From CAYJPV01 sp964547975 (GTDB lineage: Bacteria; Acidobacteriota; Vicinamibacteria; Vicinamibacterales; JAKQTR01): a stretch of DNA of 64,000 nt. Location: the NCBI GenBank assembly GCA_964547975.1, contig CAZJRM010000001.1, positions 8,742 through 72,741 of the forward strand, written 5' to 3'. Positions 34,030-42,453 of the stretch are shown here, piece by piece. Position 1 is the first letter of the stretch. The number at the start of each line of letters is the position of its first letter. The notes under the pieces are model-generated. The model made no database searches. It had not been told where the DNA came from and worked only from the letters and a program-made list of their open reading frames with translations. Made by a program: the position numbers and the translations under genes.

Positions 34030-35055
34030 CTACTCCTCTGAGTCAGCGTCCCCTGCCGGCTCTTCTGTCTCTGTCCCGTCCATGCCCTCGAATAGCCCTT
34101 CTGGCGGCCTTCGCGTTTCCGCGGCCGCGAACGGCCGCATGAACGGGTAACGCTTCAGCATCTCCTCCGAGTACCGTCCCGCGACCGGCTCTCCAATCTG
34201 GTGTTTCATGGTCGCCGCGTTGGCGACCGCCTTCGCCGCGAAGTGGTTGTTCATGAAGACGTAGATCTTCTGGACCAGGCGACGGACGTTCGAGACGATG
34301 TCGCTGAACTCCGAGACTTCCGACGGCGAGTACAGGTAGTTGTACCGTTCGTCTTGATGGTCGTGGGCCCACCACTTCTCGGCGTTGCGGCCGTGCAGCC
34401 GCATGTAGTAGAGACCGCGCAGGTTGGGAAGGTGGTTCTGACGGATGGAGAAGCGGAACTTGGGCTCGTCGATCTGGGCCCACGCGGCACCCAGGCCGTT
34501 GAGCAGCCCGAGGGTCTCGACGACCCGATCGCTCCAGCTCCGGTGCCGGAGTTCCACCGCCACCGGGTAGGCCCTGAATGCCTCGAGCAGCCAGGCGAGG
34601 TACGCGCGTGTATCGGGGGCATCGCGGAAACTCGGTGGGAATTGCGCCAGGAGGGCGCCGATCTTGCCCGCGCGGGCCAGCGGATCGATGGCGGTTCTGA
34701 ACGCGTCCACATCCGCCATCGAGACCACCGGCAAGGCCGACGTGACCGCGTCGGCCGGGGGCGCGCCGCCGTGGGCGTGTTGGTACATGGCCGGGTGCGT
34801 GAACTTCTGGAAGAGCTTCATCGCGAAGTCGAAGTCGGCTGGCGTTCGTTTCGCCCACGCGCGCGTCGTGTCGGGGGTCGGAAGGCGGTAGAAGCTCGAA
34901 TTCACCTCGACCGTGTTGAAATGTTCGGCGTAATACGCCAGTTCGTCGAAACGCCTGCCCCCGGAAGACCGGGAAGCCGGATAGAAGATCCCGTTCCACG
35001 TCCCCTGCCCGGACGGATAACTCCAACCGGAGGTGCCGATGCGCACGTCGCCCAT
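34030..35055 (-). CDS. DUF72 family protein (YecE-like)
   Basis: Protein of 341 residues with the DUF72 TIM-barrel pattern: VRIGTSGWSYP at the start, FNTVEVNSSFYRLP, FDFAMKLFQKFTH, LLAQFPPSFR, VAVELRHRSW and YYMRLHGRN, then YVFMNNHFAAKAVANA. Function is unknown; an Fe-S or nuclease role has been suggested for some members. The start at 35055 matches the family; the frame stays open upstream through the heptamer array but that part encodes repetitive FPFPVPYRL and is unlikely to be translated. Confidence 0.85.
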   Translation of the reverse strand: MGDVRIGTSGWSYPSGQGTWNGIFYPASRSSGGRRFDELAYYAEHFNTVEVNSSFYRLPTPDTTRAWAKRTPADFDFAMKLFQKFTHPAMYQHAHGGAPPADAVTSALPVVSMADVDAFRTAIDPLARAGKIGALLAQFPPSFRDAPDTRAYLAWLLEAFRAYPVAVELRHRSWSDRVVETLGLLNGLGAAWAQIDEPKFRFSIRQNHLPNLRGLYYMRLHGRNAEKWWAHDHQDERYNYLYSPSEVSEFSDIVSNVRRLVQKIYVFMNNHFAAKAVANAATMKHQIGEPVAGRYSEEMLKRYPFMRPFAAAETRRPPEGLFEGMDGTETEEPAGDADSEE

Positions 35056-35062
35056 GGGGGGA

Positions 35063-35276
35063 CTATACACGGAGGGGAAAGGGAATAGGCGATAGGGAAC
35101 TGGGAAAGGAAAGGGGAAGGGGAATAGGCGATAGGGAACAGGGAAAGGGAACCGGGAACAGGGAAGAGGGATCAGGCGAGAGGCTAGAGGCAACGGCCGC
35201 GTGCCGGAAGCCGGAAGGCGAGCGCCTGGGGTCGGTGAGCAAGGTCGAAAGCCTGAAGCCGCGAGCCACGAGCCGG
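35063..35276. repeat. Degenerate heptamer array between DUF72 and queE
   Basis: About 200 bases of purine-rich heptamers in the divergent gap: GGGAATA, GGCGATA, GGGAACT, GGGAAAG and similar units, including a 21-base stretch that occurs twice (near 35089 and 35120), then GAGGCTA/GAGGCAA and finally AGCCGGA- and GAGCCAC-type units. Confidence 0.75.
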
Positions 35277-35282
35277 TAGAAT
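35277..35282 (+). promoter_or_regulatory. Probable -10 element of queE-queC
   Basis: TAGAAT ends 12 bases before the queE ATG, at the edge of the heptamer array. No ribosome site lies in between, so the transcript is probably leaderless or nearly so. Confidence 0.45.
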
Positions 35283-35294
35283 AGTACCGTCGCC

Positions 35295-35936
35295 ATGTTG
35301 ACGATCAGCGAGATCTTCCATTCGATTCAGGGCGAGTCGTCGTACGCCGGCTTGCCGTGTGTCTTCGTGCGCCTCGCGGCCTGTGATCTGCGATGTGCCT
35401 GGTGCGACACGCCGTACGCGTTCACCGGCGGCACGAAGATGTCGATCGACGACGTGATCGCGTCGGTCGAGCGGACCGGTTGCCGGATCGTCGAGGTAAC
35501 GGGCGGCGAGCCGCTCCTGCAGGACGACGTCTACCCGCTGATGGCGGCCCTTCGGGACCGGGGCCTGACGGTGCTGCTGGAAACGGGCGGCCACCTGCCC
35601 ATCGACCGCGTACCCGCCGGCGTCGTGCGAATCGTCGACGTGAAATGCCCGGCGAGCGGCGAGTCGGCGCGCAACCACTGGCCCAATCTCGAGGTGTTGC
35701 GCCCGTCCGACGAGGTGAAGTTCGTGATCCAGGACCGCGCCGACTACGATTTCGCGAAGCAGGTCGTGAAGCGGCACCACCTCGCGGGACGCTGCGCGGG
35801 CGTGCTGTTCTCGCCGGTTCACGGCGTCCTGGCGCCGGCACAGCTGTCGGAGTGGATCCTGGCCGACCGCCTGGACGTGCGGCTGCAGCTGCAGGTGCAC
35901 AAGTACATCTGGGCGCCGGACACGCGCGGAGTCTGA
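35295..35936 (+). CDS. queE: 7-carboxy-7-deazaguanine synthase
   Basis: Radical-SAM enzyme that makes the 7-deazaguanine core from carboxytetrahydropterin. The cluster motif is CDLRCAWC (C30, C34, C37), spacing Cx3Cx2C, with SIQGESSYAGLP before it and VTGGEPLLQ for SAM binding. Length 213 is typical. queC follows after a single base. Product feeds queuosine synthesis; archaeosine or DNA deazaguanine are less likely because queA is present in the window and no dpd genes are. Confidence 0.93.
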   Translation: MLTISEIFHSIQGESSYAGLPCVFVRLAACDLRCAWCDTPYAFTGGTKMSIDDVIASVERTGCRIVEVTGGEPLLQDDVYPLMAALRDRGLTVLLETGGHLPIDRVPAGVVRIVDVKCPASGESARNHWPNLEVLRPSDEVKFVIQDRADYDFAKQVVKRHHLAGRCAGVLFSPVHGVLAPAQLSEWILADRLDVRLQLQVHKYIWAPDTRGV

Positions 35937-35937
35937 C

Positions 35938-36609
35938 GTGAACGCCGTACTGCTGTTGAGCGGGGGCCTCGATTCCTACACCGCCGGCGCGATGGCCCGC
36001 GCCGAGGGGTTCGATCTGCACGCCCTCAGCGTCGTCTACGGACAGCGCCACGCCATCGAACTCGAGGCGGCCCGCCGCGTCGCCTCGGCGCTGGGCGTCA
36101 CCCGCCACGTCGAGCTGTTCCTCGACCTGTCCGCGTTCGGCGGATCGTCCCTCGTCGGCGACGGCGCAGTGCCCAAGGATCGGGCCGTCGATGCCCGGGA
36201 CATCCCGAGCACGTACGTGCCGGCGCGGAACACGATCTTCCTGTCGCTGGCGCTGGGATGGGCCGAGTCGCTCGGGGCGCGCGACATCGTCATCGGCGTG
36301 AACGCGCTCGACTACTCGGGCTACCCGGACTGCCGGCCCGAGTTCGTCCGGGCATTCGAGCACCTCGCGAGCGTCGCGACGCGCGCCGGCGTGGAAGGAC
36401 GGCGCGTCAGGGTGCACACGCCCCTCATCGAGATGACCAAGGGCCAGATCATCCGGCGGGGCCTCGAACTGGGGCTCGACTACGGCCTGACCCACAGCTG
36501 CTACGACCCCGGCGACGCCGGGAGGCCGTGCGGCCGCTGTGACAGTTGCCTGCTGAGAGCGCGCGGATTTGCAGAGGCCGGCGTGCCGGACCCTGTCCTG
36601 TCGCGTTGA
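35938..36609 (+). CDS. queC: 7-cyano-7-deazaguanine (preQ0) synthase
   Basis: ATP-dependent conversion of the carboxy group to a nitrile. PP-loop SGGLDS is at residues 8-13; TYVPARNTIFLSLALGWAE is the typical central block; the zinc site is at the C-terminus (HSCYDPGDAGRPCGRC and DSC). GTG start one base after the queE stop, so translation is coupled. QueD and QueF are not in the window. Confidence 0.95.
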   Translation: MNAVLLLSGGLDSYTAGAMARAEGFDLHALSVVYGQRHAIELEAARRVASALGVTRHVELFLDLSAFGGSSLVGDGAVPKDRAVDARDIPSTYVPARNTIFLSLALGWAESLGARDIVIGVNALDYSGYPDCRPEFVRAFEHLASVATRAGVEGRRVRVHTPLIEMTKGQIIRRGLELGLDYGLTHSCYDPGDAGRPCGRCDSCLLRARGFAEAGVPDPVLSR

Positions 36610-36617
36610 ACACGTGG

Positions 36618-36662
36618 CGTCCGGCTTCAGCCGGACGCGGCAGGGCTGGCTGAAGCCAGCCC
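36618..36662. repeat. Palindromic repeat element, double copy (5a and 5b)
   Basis: Two palindromes in opposite orientation: arms 36618-36626/36629-36637 around TC, and 36643-36651/36654-36662 around GA. The pair is bracketed by CGTGG on the left and CCACG on the right. Arms differ (GTCC versus GGCT type) but each remains self-complementary while the core GGCTTCAGCC is kept. A short heptamer run (GAGCCGAAA) follows to 36706. Confidence 0.75.
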
Positions 36663-36707
36663 CCACGCGAGCCGAAAGTCGCGAGCCGAAAGCCGAAAGC
36701 CGTCCCT

Positions 36708-37910
36708 ATGACCGATCGTCTCTACTACTCCGATTCGAACGGCCTCGAATTCGACGCCATCGTGCAGGCCTGCGAGACCGTGGATGGCCGCAGCCAGGTC
36801 ACGCTGGACAGGACCGCGTTCTACCCGACCTCCGGCGGCCAGCCGTACGACACCGGCACGCTCGGTGACGCGTCCGTGACCGACGTCATCGATCTCGACG
36901 ATGGGCGCATCGCGCACGTGGTCGATCGCCCGCTCGCGCCGGGCGCGACGGTGCGCGGGCGCATCGATGCCGCGCGGCGGTTCGATCACATGCAGCAGCA
37001 CACCGGCCAGCACATCCTCTCGGCCGCGTTCGACCGCCTGTCCGGTGCTCGCACGGTGGGATTCCACCTCGGGGCCGTCGTCTCGTCGCTGGACCTGGAC
37101 AAGGTGCTGTCAGCGGAATCGCTGGCGGCCGCCGAGGACGAAGCCAATCGGATCGTCTGGGAGAACCGTCCTGTGGCCATTCGGTACGCCACGCCGGAGG
37201 ACGCCGCCGGACTGCAGCTGAGGAAAGAGCCGACCCGCACCGGGCCCCTGCGCATCGTGGAAGTGCCGGACTTCGACCGGTCGGCGTGCGGCGGGACCCA
37301 CGTCGCGCACACCGCGCAGGTGGGTGTCGTGGCGATTCGATCGTGGGAGAAGCTGCGCGGCGGCCTCCGGATCGAGTTCGTGTGCGGCGGGCGCGCGGTC
37401 CGGGAGTTCCGCCGCCTGCGCGACACGGTCGCCGGCGCGATCCGCTACGTTTCGGTATCGCCCGAAGAACTGCCGGCCGCGATCGAACGCCTGCAGCTGG
37501 ACAGCAAGGCACAGCAGAAGGCGCTGCGGGGATTCCAGGAGCAGCTCGCGGCTCACGAAGCGGCGGCGATGGTCAGCCGGGGCGTGAAACAGGGGGACGT
37601 CACGGTCGTCGTCGAGGCGCCCGACGGCTGGGATCAGTCGGGCCTCAAGGCGCTGGTGTCGCAGGCCATTGCACAACCTGGCGTCGTGGTCGCGGCCCTG
37701 TCCGCGTCCGAGCCGCGCGCGATCGTCATCGGCCGTTCCGCCGGCGTGGCGGCGGACGCCGGCGCGATCCTGAAGGACCTGGTCGCGCAGTTCGGCGGGA
37801 AGGGGGGCGGGCGCCCCGACCTCGCGCAGGGCGGCGGACTGTCTGGCTCGATCGACACGGTGCGGTCCGCGGCGCTGGCCGCCATCGGACGGTCGCTCAG
37901 CGGCGGCTGA
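36708..37910 (+). CDS. AlaX-type alanyl-tRNA editing protein with DHHA1 domain
   Basis: Free-standing editing enzyme that hydrolyses Ser- or Gly-mischarged tRNA(Ala). Residues 1-230 match the AlaRS second additional domain with zinc motif HTGQH (H98, H102) and CGGTH (C194, H198). Residues about 270-400 are a DHHA1 domain ending with GGKGGGRPDLAQGGG, as in AlaRS C-Ala. No aminoacylation domain is present. Length 400 fits the long AlaX type. It converges on the GH31 gene 18 bases downstream. Confidence 0.9.
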   Translation: MTDRLYYSDSNGLEFDAIVQACETVDGRSQVTLDRTAFYPTSGGQPYDTGTLGDASVTDVIDLDDGRIAHVVDRPLAPGATVRGRIDAARRFDHMQQHTGQHILSAAFDRLSGARTVGFHLGAVVSSLDLDKVLSAESLAAAEDEANRIVWENRPVAIRYATPEDAAGLQLRKEPTRTGPLRIVEVPDFDRSACGGTHVAHTAQVGVVAIRSWEKLRGGLRIEFVCGGRAVREFRRLRDTVAGAIRYVSVSPEELPAAIERLQLDSKAQQKALRGFQEQLAAHEAAAMVSRGVKQGDVTVVVEAPDGWDQSGLKALVSQAIAQPGVVVAALSASEPRAIVIGRSAGVAADAGAILKDLVAQFGGKGGGRPDLAQGGGLSGSIDTVRSAALAAIGRSLSGG

Positions 37911-37928
37911 CGCCTGTCATCCCCCTGT

Positions 37929-40064
37929 CTACCGCGTCATGACACGCAGTTCGGCACGCCCGAACATCGCGGGCGCGCCGTCCTTCACGATCGTCTCTTC
38001 CAGTCTTGGCGCGAGGCCGTTCGCGTGGACGACGGCCAGCCGGCGCACGCGGTACCGACCACGCTCGTAGTCGAACGTGCGCCCGTCGTCTTCGTGCAGG
38101 TCGAACCGCCCGCCGCCGCTGCCGTAGTAGCGCACCTCGAGGGCCGCGCCATACGCCCGGGCGGTGCGCGAGACCGCCTGCGCCAGCATCGGAATCACGG
38201 CACCGTCGCGGACGAAGAGCGGGAGACGCCCGCGCTCGGCACTGACCGTGATGCGCCCGCCGTCTCCCGCGAGGGCACCGGTGTAGAAGTCGTACCACCT
38301 GCCCGGCGGCAGCAGGACTTCGCGCGACCAGCCGGTCTGGTCGGAATAGGGCGCCACCAGGATCGACGGCCCGAACATGAACTGGTCTTCGGCGCGCGCG
38401 AGGGCGAGACCCTCGAGCACCATGGGCCGCAGCGGCGGCAACCCCTCGAAGTGGTACGCGGCAAACGCGCTGTAGAGGTACGGCAGCAGGCGCATCCGAA
38501 GTTCCAGCGCCTCGCGCACCGCAGGTGTCAAGGCGGGGAAGTGCCACGGCGTGGCGCCGGAGGCCCAGGCGTTGAGCTGGGCCAGCGCCGAGACGCTGAC
38601 GACCTGCATCCGGTTGAGCCAGTCCCGCTCGCTGCGCGCGTCGCGGATCTCAGGTGCCCACAGCACGCCGGCGATCCCGGCCGCCGAGATGCCCGTGATG
38701 TACTCGCGCAGGTCGTACGCATCGCTGTAGATCGCGAACGGGTACCCGGCCGCGATCCCGTTACTCGCGCGGACGAGGCCGTACGTGCGCTGGTTGCGTG
38801 CCTTGAACAGGCCGTTGAAAAACAGGTGCTGCATGATCAGCCCGTAGGCCTGACGCATGGCGGGCGCCGGCGTCCCGGACGGGAACGACGCATGATCGGG
38901 CCACAGCCAGACGTCGAAGCCATCGACCTCGTCGATCTTGTACCCGCTCACGCCGATGCCGACGTGCTCGCGGCTGTGCTGCTGGAGAATAGCCTGGCGC
39001 GCGGCCGGCAGGGTGTAATCCGGGACGAGGCCCAGCCACACCATGTGCGACGCGGACAGCGGGTACATCGTGTCGTGCAGCCCGCTCTCCGGCGAAACGT
39101 ACGGGTTCTCCCAGAGATTGACACGAATGCCCCTGGCGAGCAGCGACGACACGAAACCCTCGGGATCGGGGAATCTCGCCTTCTGCCACTCGAACGTGCA
39201 CGGGTAGGACTTCGTCATCCATCCCGGCTCCAGGCCGATGACATCGAGCGGGATCCCGTTCGCATCGAACGCCGCCACCTCTCTGCGGATCTGCTCGGCG
39301 TCGGCCGTCGCGTGGACACGATGCCAGAACCCGAGACCCCACAGGGGCGGCAGCGCGCCGCCGCCGCCGAACAGATTGAAGCGGGACACCACGTCGGCGA
39401 GGTCGTCGCCTGCGAGGATGACGACCTCCGCCCCTGGGCCGTCGATGAACAGTTCGACGGCATCGCTGAGGGGCTGCGCCTGCCAGCGTGAGACCGGCGC
39501 GCCCGGCGGCGGGTTTCGGTCCACCGGCGGCGGGTTGTTCGGGGAATCCTTGCGGTTTCCGACCCGCGCGTAGACCTTGAGGAAGCGGGCCGTGTCGACG
39601 AACACCCCGTAACCGCGGCTGGAGACGTAGAACGGCACCGGGGCGTGCGTGCGCCCGCCACCGCTCGACCAGTGATCCACGTTCAGCGTCAGAACCGCCT
39701 GGCTCTTGTCGAGTCCGTCGAACTGGAGCCCGAATCCAAAGAGCTTCTCACCGGGCTCGCTCGGGACACGAATCACCACGCGCCCGTCCGCCGTCCGTGC
39801 GAAGGATACGGGAGACGCGGCGAACGGGAACGGCGGCCTCGACCGCCGCGCGAGCGCGTCCAGTCGCGGCGGCGCCGCGGCCAGGTCCGTGTACCGCAGT
39901 TCGCGGCTGGCGTCGCCGACCGTCGCGCGCCAGATCCCCGGCGCGATCGGGGCCCACGCGGTGACGGGGGTGAGACCTGGGGGCGGATTGCCAGGCGGCA
40001 GGGCGGCTGGCGAAACCGTGAGCAGGCCGGCGGCAATCAGGCAGGCAGCGAGGATGGTGCGCAC
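37929..40064 (-). CDS. Glycoside hydrolase family 31 (alpha-glucosidase/xylosidase-like), exported
   Basis: Protein of 711 residues with a signal peptide (TILAACLIAAGLLTVSPAA) from a GTG start. GH31 layout: N-terminal beta-sandwich, then the barrel with FGFGLQFDGLD, GLGFWHRV, GIPLDVIGLEPGWM, nucleophile D378 in GYKIDEVDG and probable acid/base D448 in FAIYSD, then C-terminal beta domains with LLPPGRWYDFYTG. The usual IGGF stretch is replaced by WAPEIRDA, so specificity may differ from common alpha-glucosidases. It is the last gene of the long leftward operon that begins with gldA. Confidence 0.88.
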   Translation of the reverse strand: MRTILAACLIAAGLLTVSPAALPPGNPPPGLTPVTAWAPIAPGIWRATVGDASRELRYTDLAAAPPRLDALARRSRPPFPFAASPVSFARTADGRVVIRVPSEPGEKLFGFGLQFDGLDKSQAVLTLNVDHWSSGGGRTHAPVPFYVSSRGYGVFVDTARFLKVYARVGNRKDSPNNPPPVDRNPPPGAPVSRWQAQPLSDAVELFIDGPGAEVVILAGDDLADVVSRFNLFGGGGALPPLWGLGFWHRVHATADAEQIRREVAAFDANGIPLDVIGLEPGWMTKSYPCTFEWQKARFPDPEGFVSSLLARGIRVNLWENPYVSPESGLHDTMYPLSASHMVWLGLVPDYTLPAARQAILQQHSREHVGIGVSGYKIDEVDGFDVWLWPDHASFPSGTPAPAMRQAYGLIMQHLFFNGLFKARNQRTYGLVRASNGIAAGYPFAIYSDAYDLREYITGISAAGIAGVLWAPEIRDARSERDWLNRMQVVSVSALAQLNAWASGATPWHFPALTPAVREALELRMRLLPYLYSAFAAYHFEGLPPLRPMVLEGLALARAEDQFMFGPSILVAPYSDQTGWSREVLLPPGRWYDFYTGALAGDGGRITVSAERGRLPLFVRDGAVIPMLAQAVSRTARAYGAALEVRYYGSGGGRFDLHEDDGRTFDYERGRYRVRRLAVVHANGLAPRLEETIVKDGAPAMFGRAELRVMTR

Positions 40065-40077
40065 GTGCGCATTCTAA

Positions 40078-40938
40078 CTACCGCCGCAGGCGGACCGGCG
40101 ACTCTTCTTCGACGGGCACCGGTTTCGGCCGGGGATTCCGGCCGAGGCGATCGATCCACTCCCAGTCGGCCGCGGGTACTGCCGGCGCCGACGCGATCGT
40201 CTCGGCGCGCACCTTGACCGCGCGCAGCCACATCAGGCGGATCAGGCCGCTGCCCGGCGCGATGACGCGCCAATACCGGGCGAACGTAGCCCGCGAGGCG
40301 TCGTCGGTCGCGTCCACGCGTGTGTCCGTCCGCAACATCGTCATGCCGCCCCGGCCGGGTGAGATCCGGAAACCAATGGTGGCTTTGGCGAACCCGGGCT
40401 GCAGCAGCGCCTTGAACGACTCGGGCGTCGAGCCAAGAGCCAGGCGGACACCGGCCGGCGCCAGGACCACCGCCCCAATGACGTGCTCGACTCCAGGGGT
40501 GGTCGCGAGCGTGATGAACGACGTCCGCGTGGCCACCTGGAGGAGGGGCACGCCGTCCGGCGGGTTCAGGATGCTCTCCGGGCCTTCGGCGGCGCCACGC
40601 CGGATCCACACCAGCGTCCTGTACAGCGGGATCTCGTCCGCACTGACGCTCAGCAGGGCGCTGTAGACCTGGCCTGCGCTTGCGCGGATCGGGATCTCGT
40701 GGTGTTCGTCGAACTGGTAGACCGGGGCGAACTCGTCGAGCGCCGTGGTGCCGCCGACGACCGACATCTCGTCAGCGGGCCAGCCGGTCACCGTCGAGAC
40801 GCTGACCGCTCCGGCCAGCGTCACGGCGCCCGCGACCCAGCGGTTCCTGATACCAGCGACGCGCAACGGGACGACCAGCGAGATGACGCCGATGGCCGTG
40901 ACGGCCGCCGACACGTACAGCAGAACCGACAGCAGCAT
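40078..40938 (-). CDS. Membrane-anchored protein with a START/SRPBCC-like domain, function unknown
   Basis: Protein of 286 residues. Two N-terminal membrane segments (about 2-24 and 35-52) are followed by a region FDEHHEIPIRASAGQVYSALL that resembles the start of SRPBCC/START-like domains (ligand-binding helix-grip fold), then LYRTLVWIRR and a C-terminal Arg/Pro-rich tail. Family not recognised with certainty. Its ATG shares a base with the dacB stop and GH31 follows after 13 bases, so it belongs to the gld-dacB operon. Confidence 0.6.
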   Translation of the reverse strand: MLLSVLLYVSAAVTAIGVISLVVPLRVAGIRNRWVAGAVTLAGAVSVSTVTGWPADEMSVVGGTTALDEFAPVYQFDEHHEIPIRASAGQVYSALLSVSADEIPLYRTLVWIRRGAAEGPESILNPPDGVPLLQVATRTSFITLATTPGVEHVIGAVVLAPAGVRLALGSTPESFKALLQPGFAKATIGFRISPGRGGMTMLRTDTRVDATDDASRATFARYWRVIAPGSGLIRLMWLRAVKVRAETIASAPAVPAADWEWIDRLGRNPRPKPVPVEEESPVRLRR

Positions 40939-42449
40939 CAGCGGCGCCGGAACTGCGCCAGACGGGCCACCATTCGATCGACGATGGCGTCGGCATCGGA
41001 CTGCGGCACGTTGAAGTTGTTGACGACGAACGAGAAGACGAGTGGCTCGCCGTCGGCGGAGGTCACGTAGCCGGACAACGCGCGGGCGTTGGCGATGGAT
41101 CCCGTCTTGGCACGGGCGTTGTTTTCGGCCTTCGTGCCCTTCAGGCGGCCGCCAATCGTGCCGTCCACTCCCGCGTTGGGCAGCGCGTCCGTGTAAGGAC
41201 CGCGATGCGCCGGATCATCGTACATCCGCGTGAGGACGCGCACGAGGAGATCCGCCGTGAGGTAGTTGTAGCGCGAGAGTCCCGATCCGTCGGCCTGCAG
41301 ATACCGATCCGGCGCGATGCCCCACGCGGCCAGCGTGTCCGCCACGACCTTGCGCCCCGCCGATGCCGACCCCTGCGGCAGCGTGCCGTCCGGTGCCGGC
41401 TGCCGGCCCGCCAGCGCGAGCATCGTGTCCGCGTAGAGGTTCTGGCTCACCTTCAGCAGCACCTTGAGGATCTCCGCCAGCGGCGGCGAGGTCCACGTCG
41501 CCAGTGTGCGTGCGGCGGTCATGTCTGGCGGTTGCGGCAGCGCATCGATATCGAACGCGTCGCCATCCACCCGGACGCCGCGTTCGACCAGGGCGGCCCT
41601 GAGCACGCCGGCCGTGAACAGCGTCGGGTTGTCGACCGAGACCGATCGCGTCACGTCCTTCCGTCCCGCGGGCAACGTGCCCGTCACCGTCAGTTCGGAG
41701 CTTCCTGGCAGTCGTCGGTATTCGAGACTGACGGGCGCATCGGCGGAGCCGGTCGTCACGCCGCTGACGATCGTCAGCCCGTGGCCGGCGGGGAATCCCT
41801 CGATGGCCACGCGGTCGCCCACGGCCGCGCCCGGCGTGAAACGCAACTGGATCACGTTCTCGTTGAACGAGAGGCCACTGGTCGGCGCCGCGTACCCCGC
41901 GGACAGGTAGTCCCACGACCACCCCTGGCCGAGCCCCACGTCATCGAGCACGTTGTCGTCACCGACAATCCGCCCGGCGATCCTGGAAACACCCGCCGCC
42001 CGCAACTGTGCCGTCCAGGCGTCGAGCACCTCCGCGGCGGACGACGGACGCCCGCCGAGCGACGGGTCCCCGCTGCCGACGATGACGAGGTCGCCGGCCA
42101 GGACGCCGTTCTCGATCGGGCCGGCAGACACGAGCCGCGTGTCGAAGGTCCGAGACCAGCCCAGGCGTTCGGCCGCGACGGCGGCGGTGACGATCTTCAT
42201 GTTGGACGCCGGCATGACGAACGTACCGGGGTTCAGCGCGAAGAGGGTTTCGCGGGTTCGCAGCGAGGCGACCTCGACGCCCCACACAGCGTTGGCGAAC
42301 GCGGGCGCGCGGAACGCGGCGGCCATGTCGGCCCGCAGGGCCGCCAGGCCGGGCTTTGGCGGGACGGGCGTCGTGACGACTCTCGGCGTCCTGGCGCAAC
42401 CGGCCGCCAGCACGAGCAACAGAACAGGAGCGAGGCGCGTACGACGCAA
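40938..42449 (-). CDS. dacB: D-alanyl-D-alanine carboxypeptidase/endopeptidase (PBP4, S13 family), lipoprotein
   Basis: Trims or cleaves peptidoglycan cross-links in the periplasm. Active-site motifs: SNMK (S82-K85), SGLSRYN (SxN motif) and KTG near residue 449, with the large S13 insert between the first two. The N-terminus has a lipobox LAAGC (C18), so it is probably a lipoprotein. The apparent start is TTG at 42449, four bases after the DUF4340 stop. Length 503. Position between Gld-type genes and GH31 suggests an envelope-remodelling role. Confidence 0.9.
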   Translation of the reverse strand: MRRTRLAPVLLLVLAAGCARTPRVVTTPVPPKPGLAALRADMAAAFRAPAFANAVWGVEVASLRTRETLFALNPGTFVMPASNMKIVTAAVAAERLGWSRTFDTRLVSAGPIENGVLAGDLVIVGSGDPSLGGRPSSAAEVLDAWTAQLRAAGVSRIAGRIVGDDNVLDDVGLGQGWSWDYLSAGYAAPTSGLSFNENVIQLRFTPGAAVGDRVAIEGFPAGHGLTIVSGVTTGSADAPVSLEYRRLPGSSELTVTGTLPAGRKDVTRSVSVDNPTLFTAGVLRAALVERGVRVDGDAFDIDALPQPPDMTAARTLATWTSPPLAEILKVLLKVSQNLYADTMLALAGRQPAPDGTLPQGSASAGRKVVADTLAAWGIAPDRYLQADGSGLSRYNYLTADLLVRVLTRMYDDPAHRGPYTDALPNAGVDGTIGGRLKGTKAENNARAKTGSIANARALSGYVTSADGEPLVFSFVVNNFNVPQSDADAIVDRMVARLAQFRRR

Positions 42450-42453
42450 CAGC

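Noticed and set aside
35056..35193. N-terminal extension of the DUF72 protein
   Set aside because: It would only translate the heptamer array into repetitive FPFPVPYRL; the family begins at the ATG ending at 35055.
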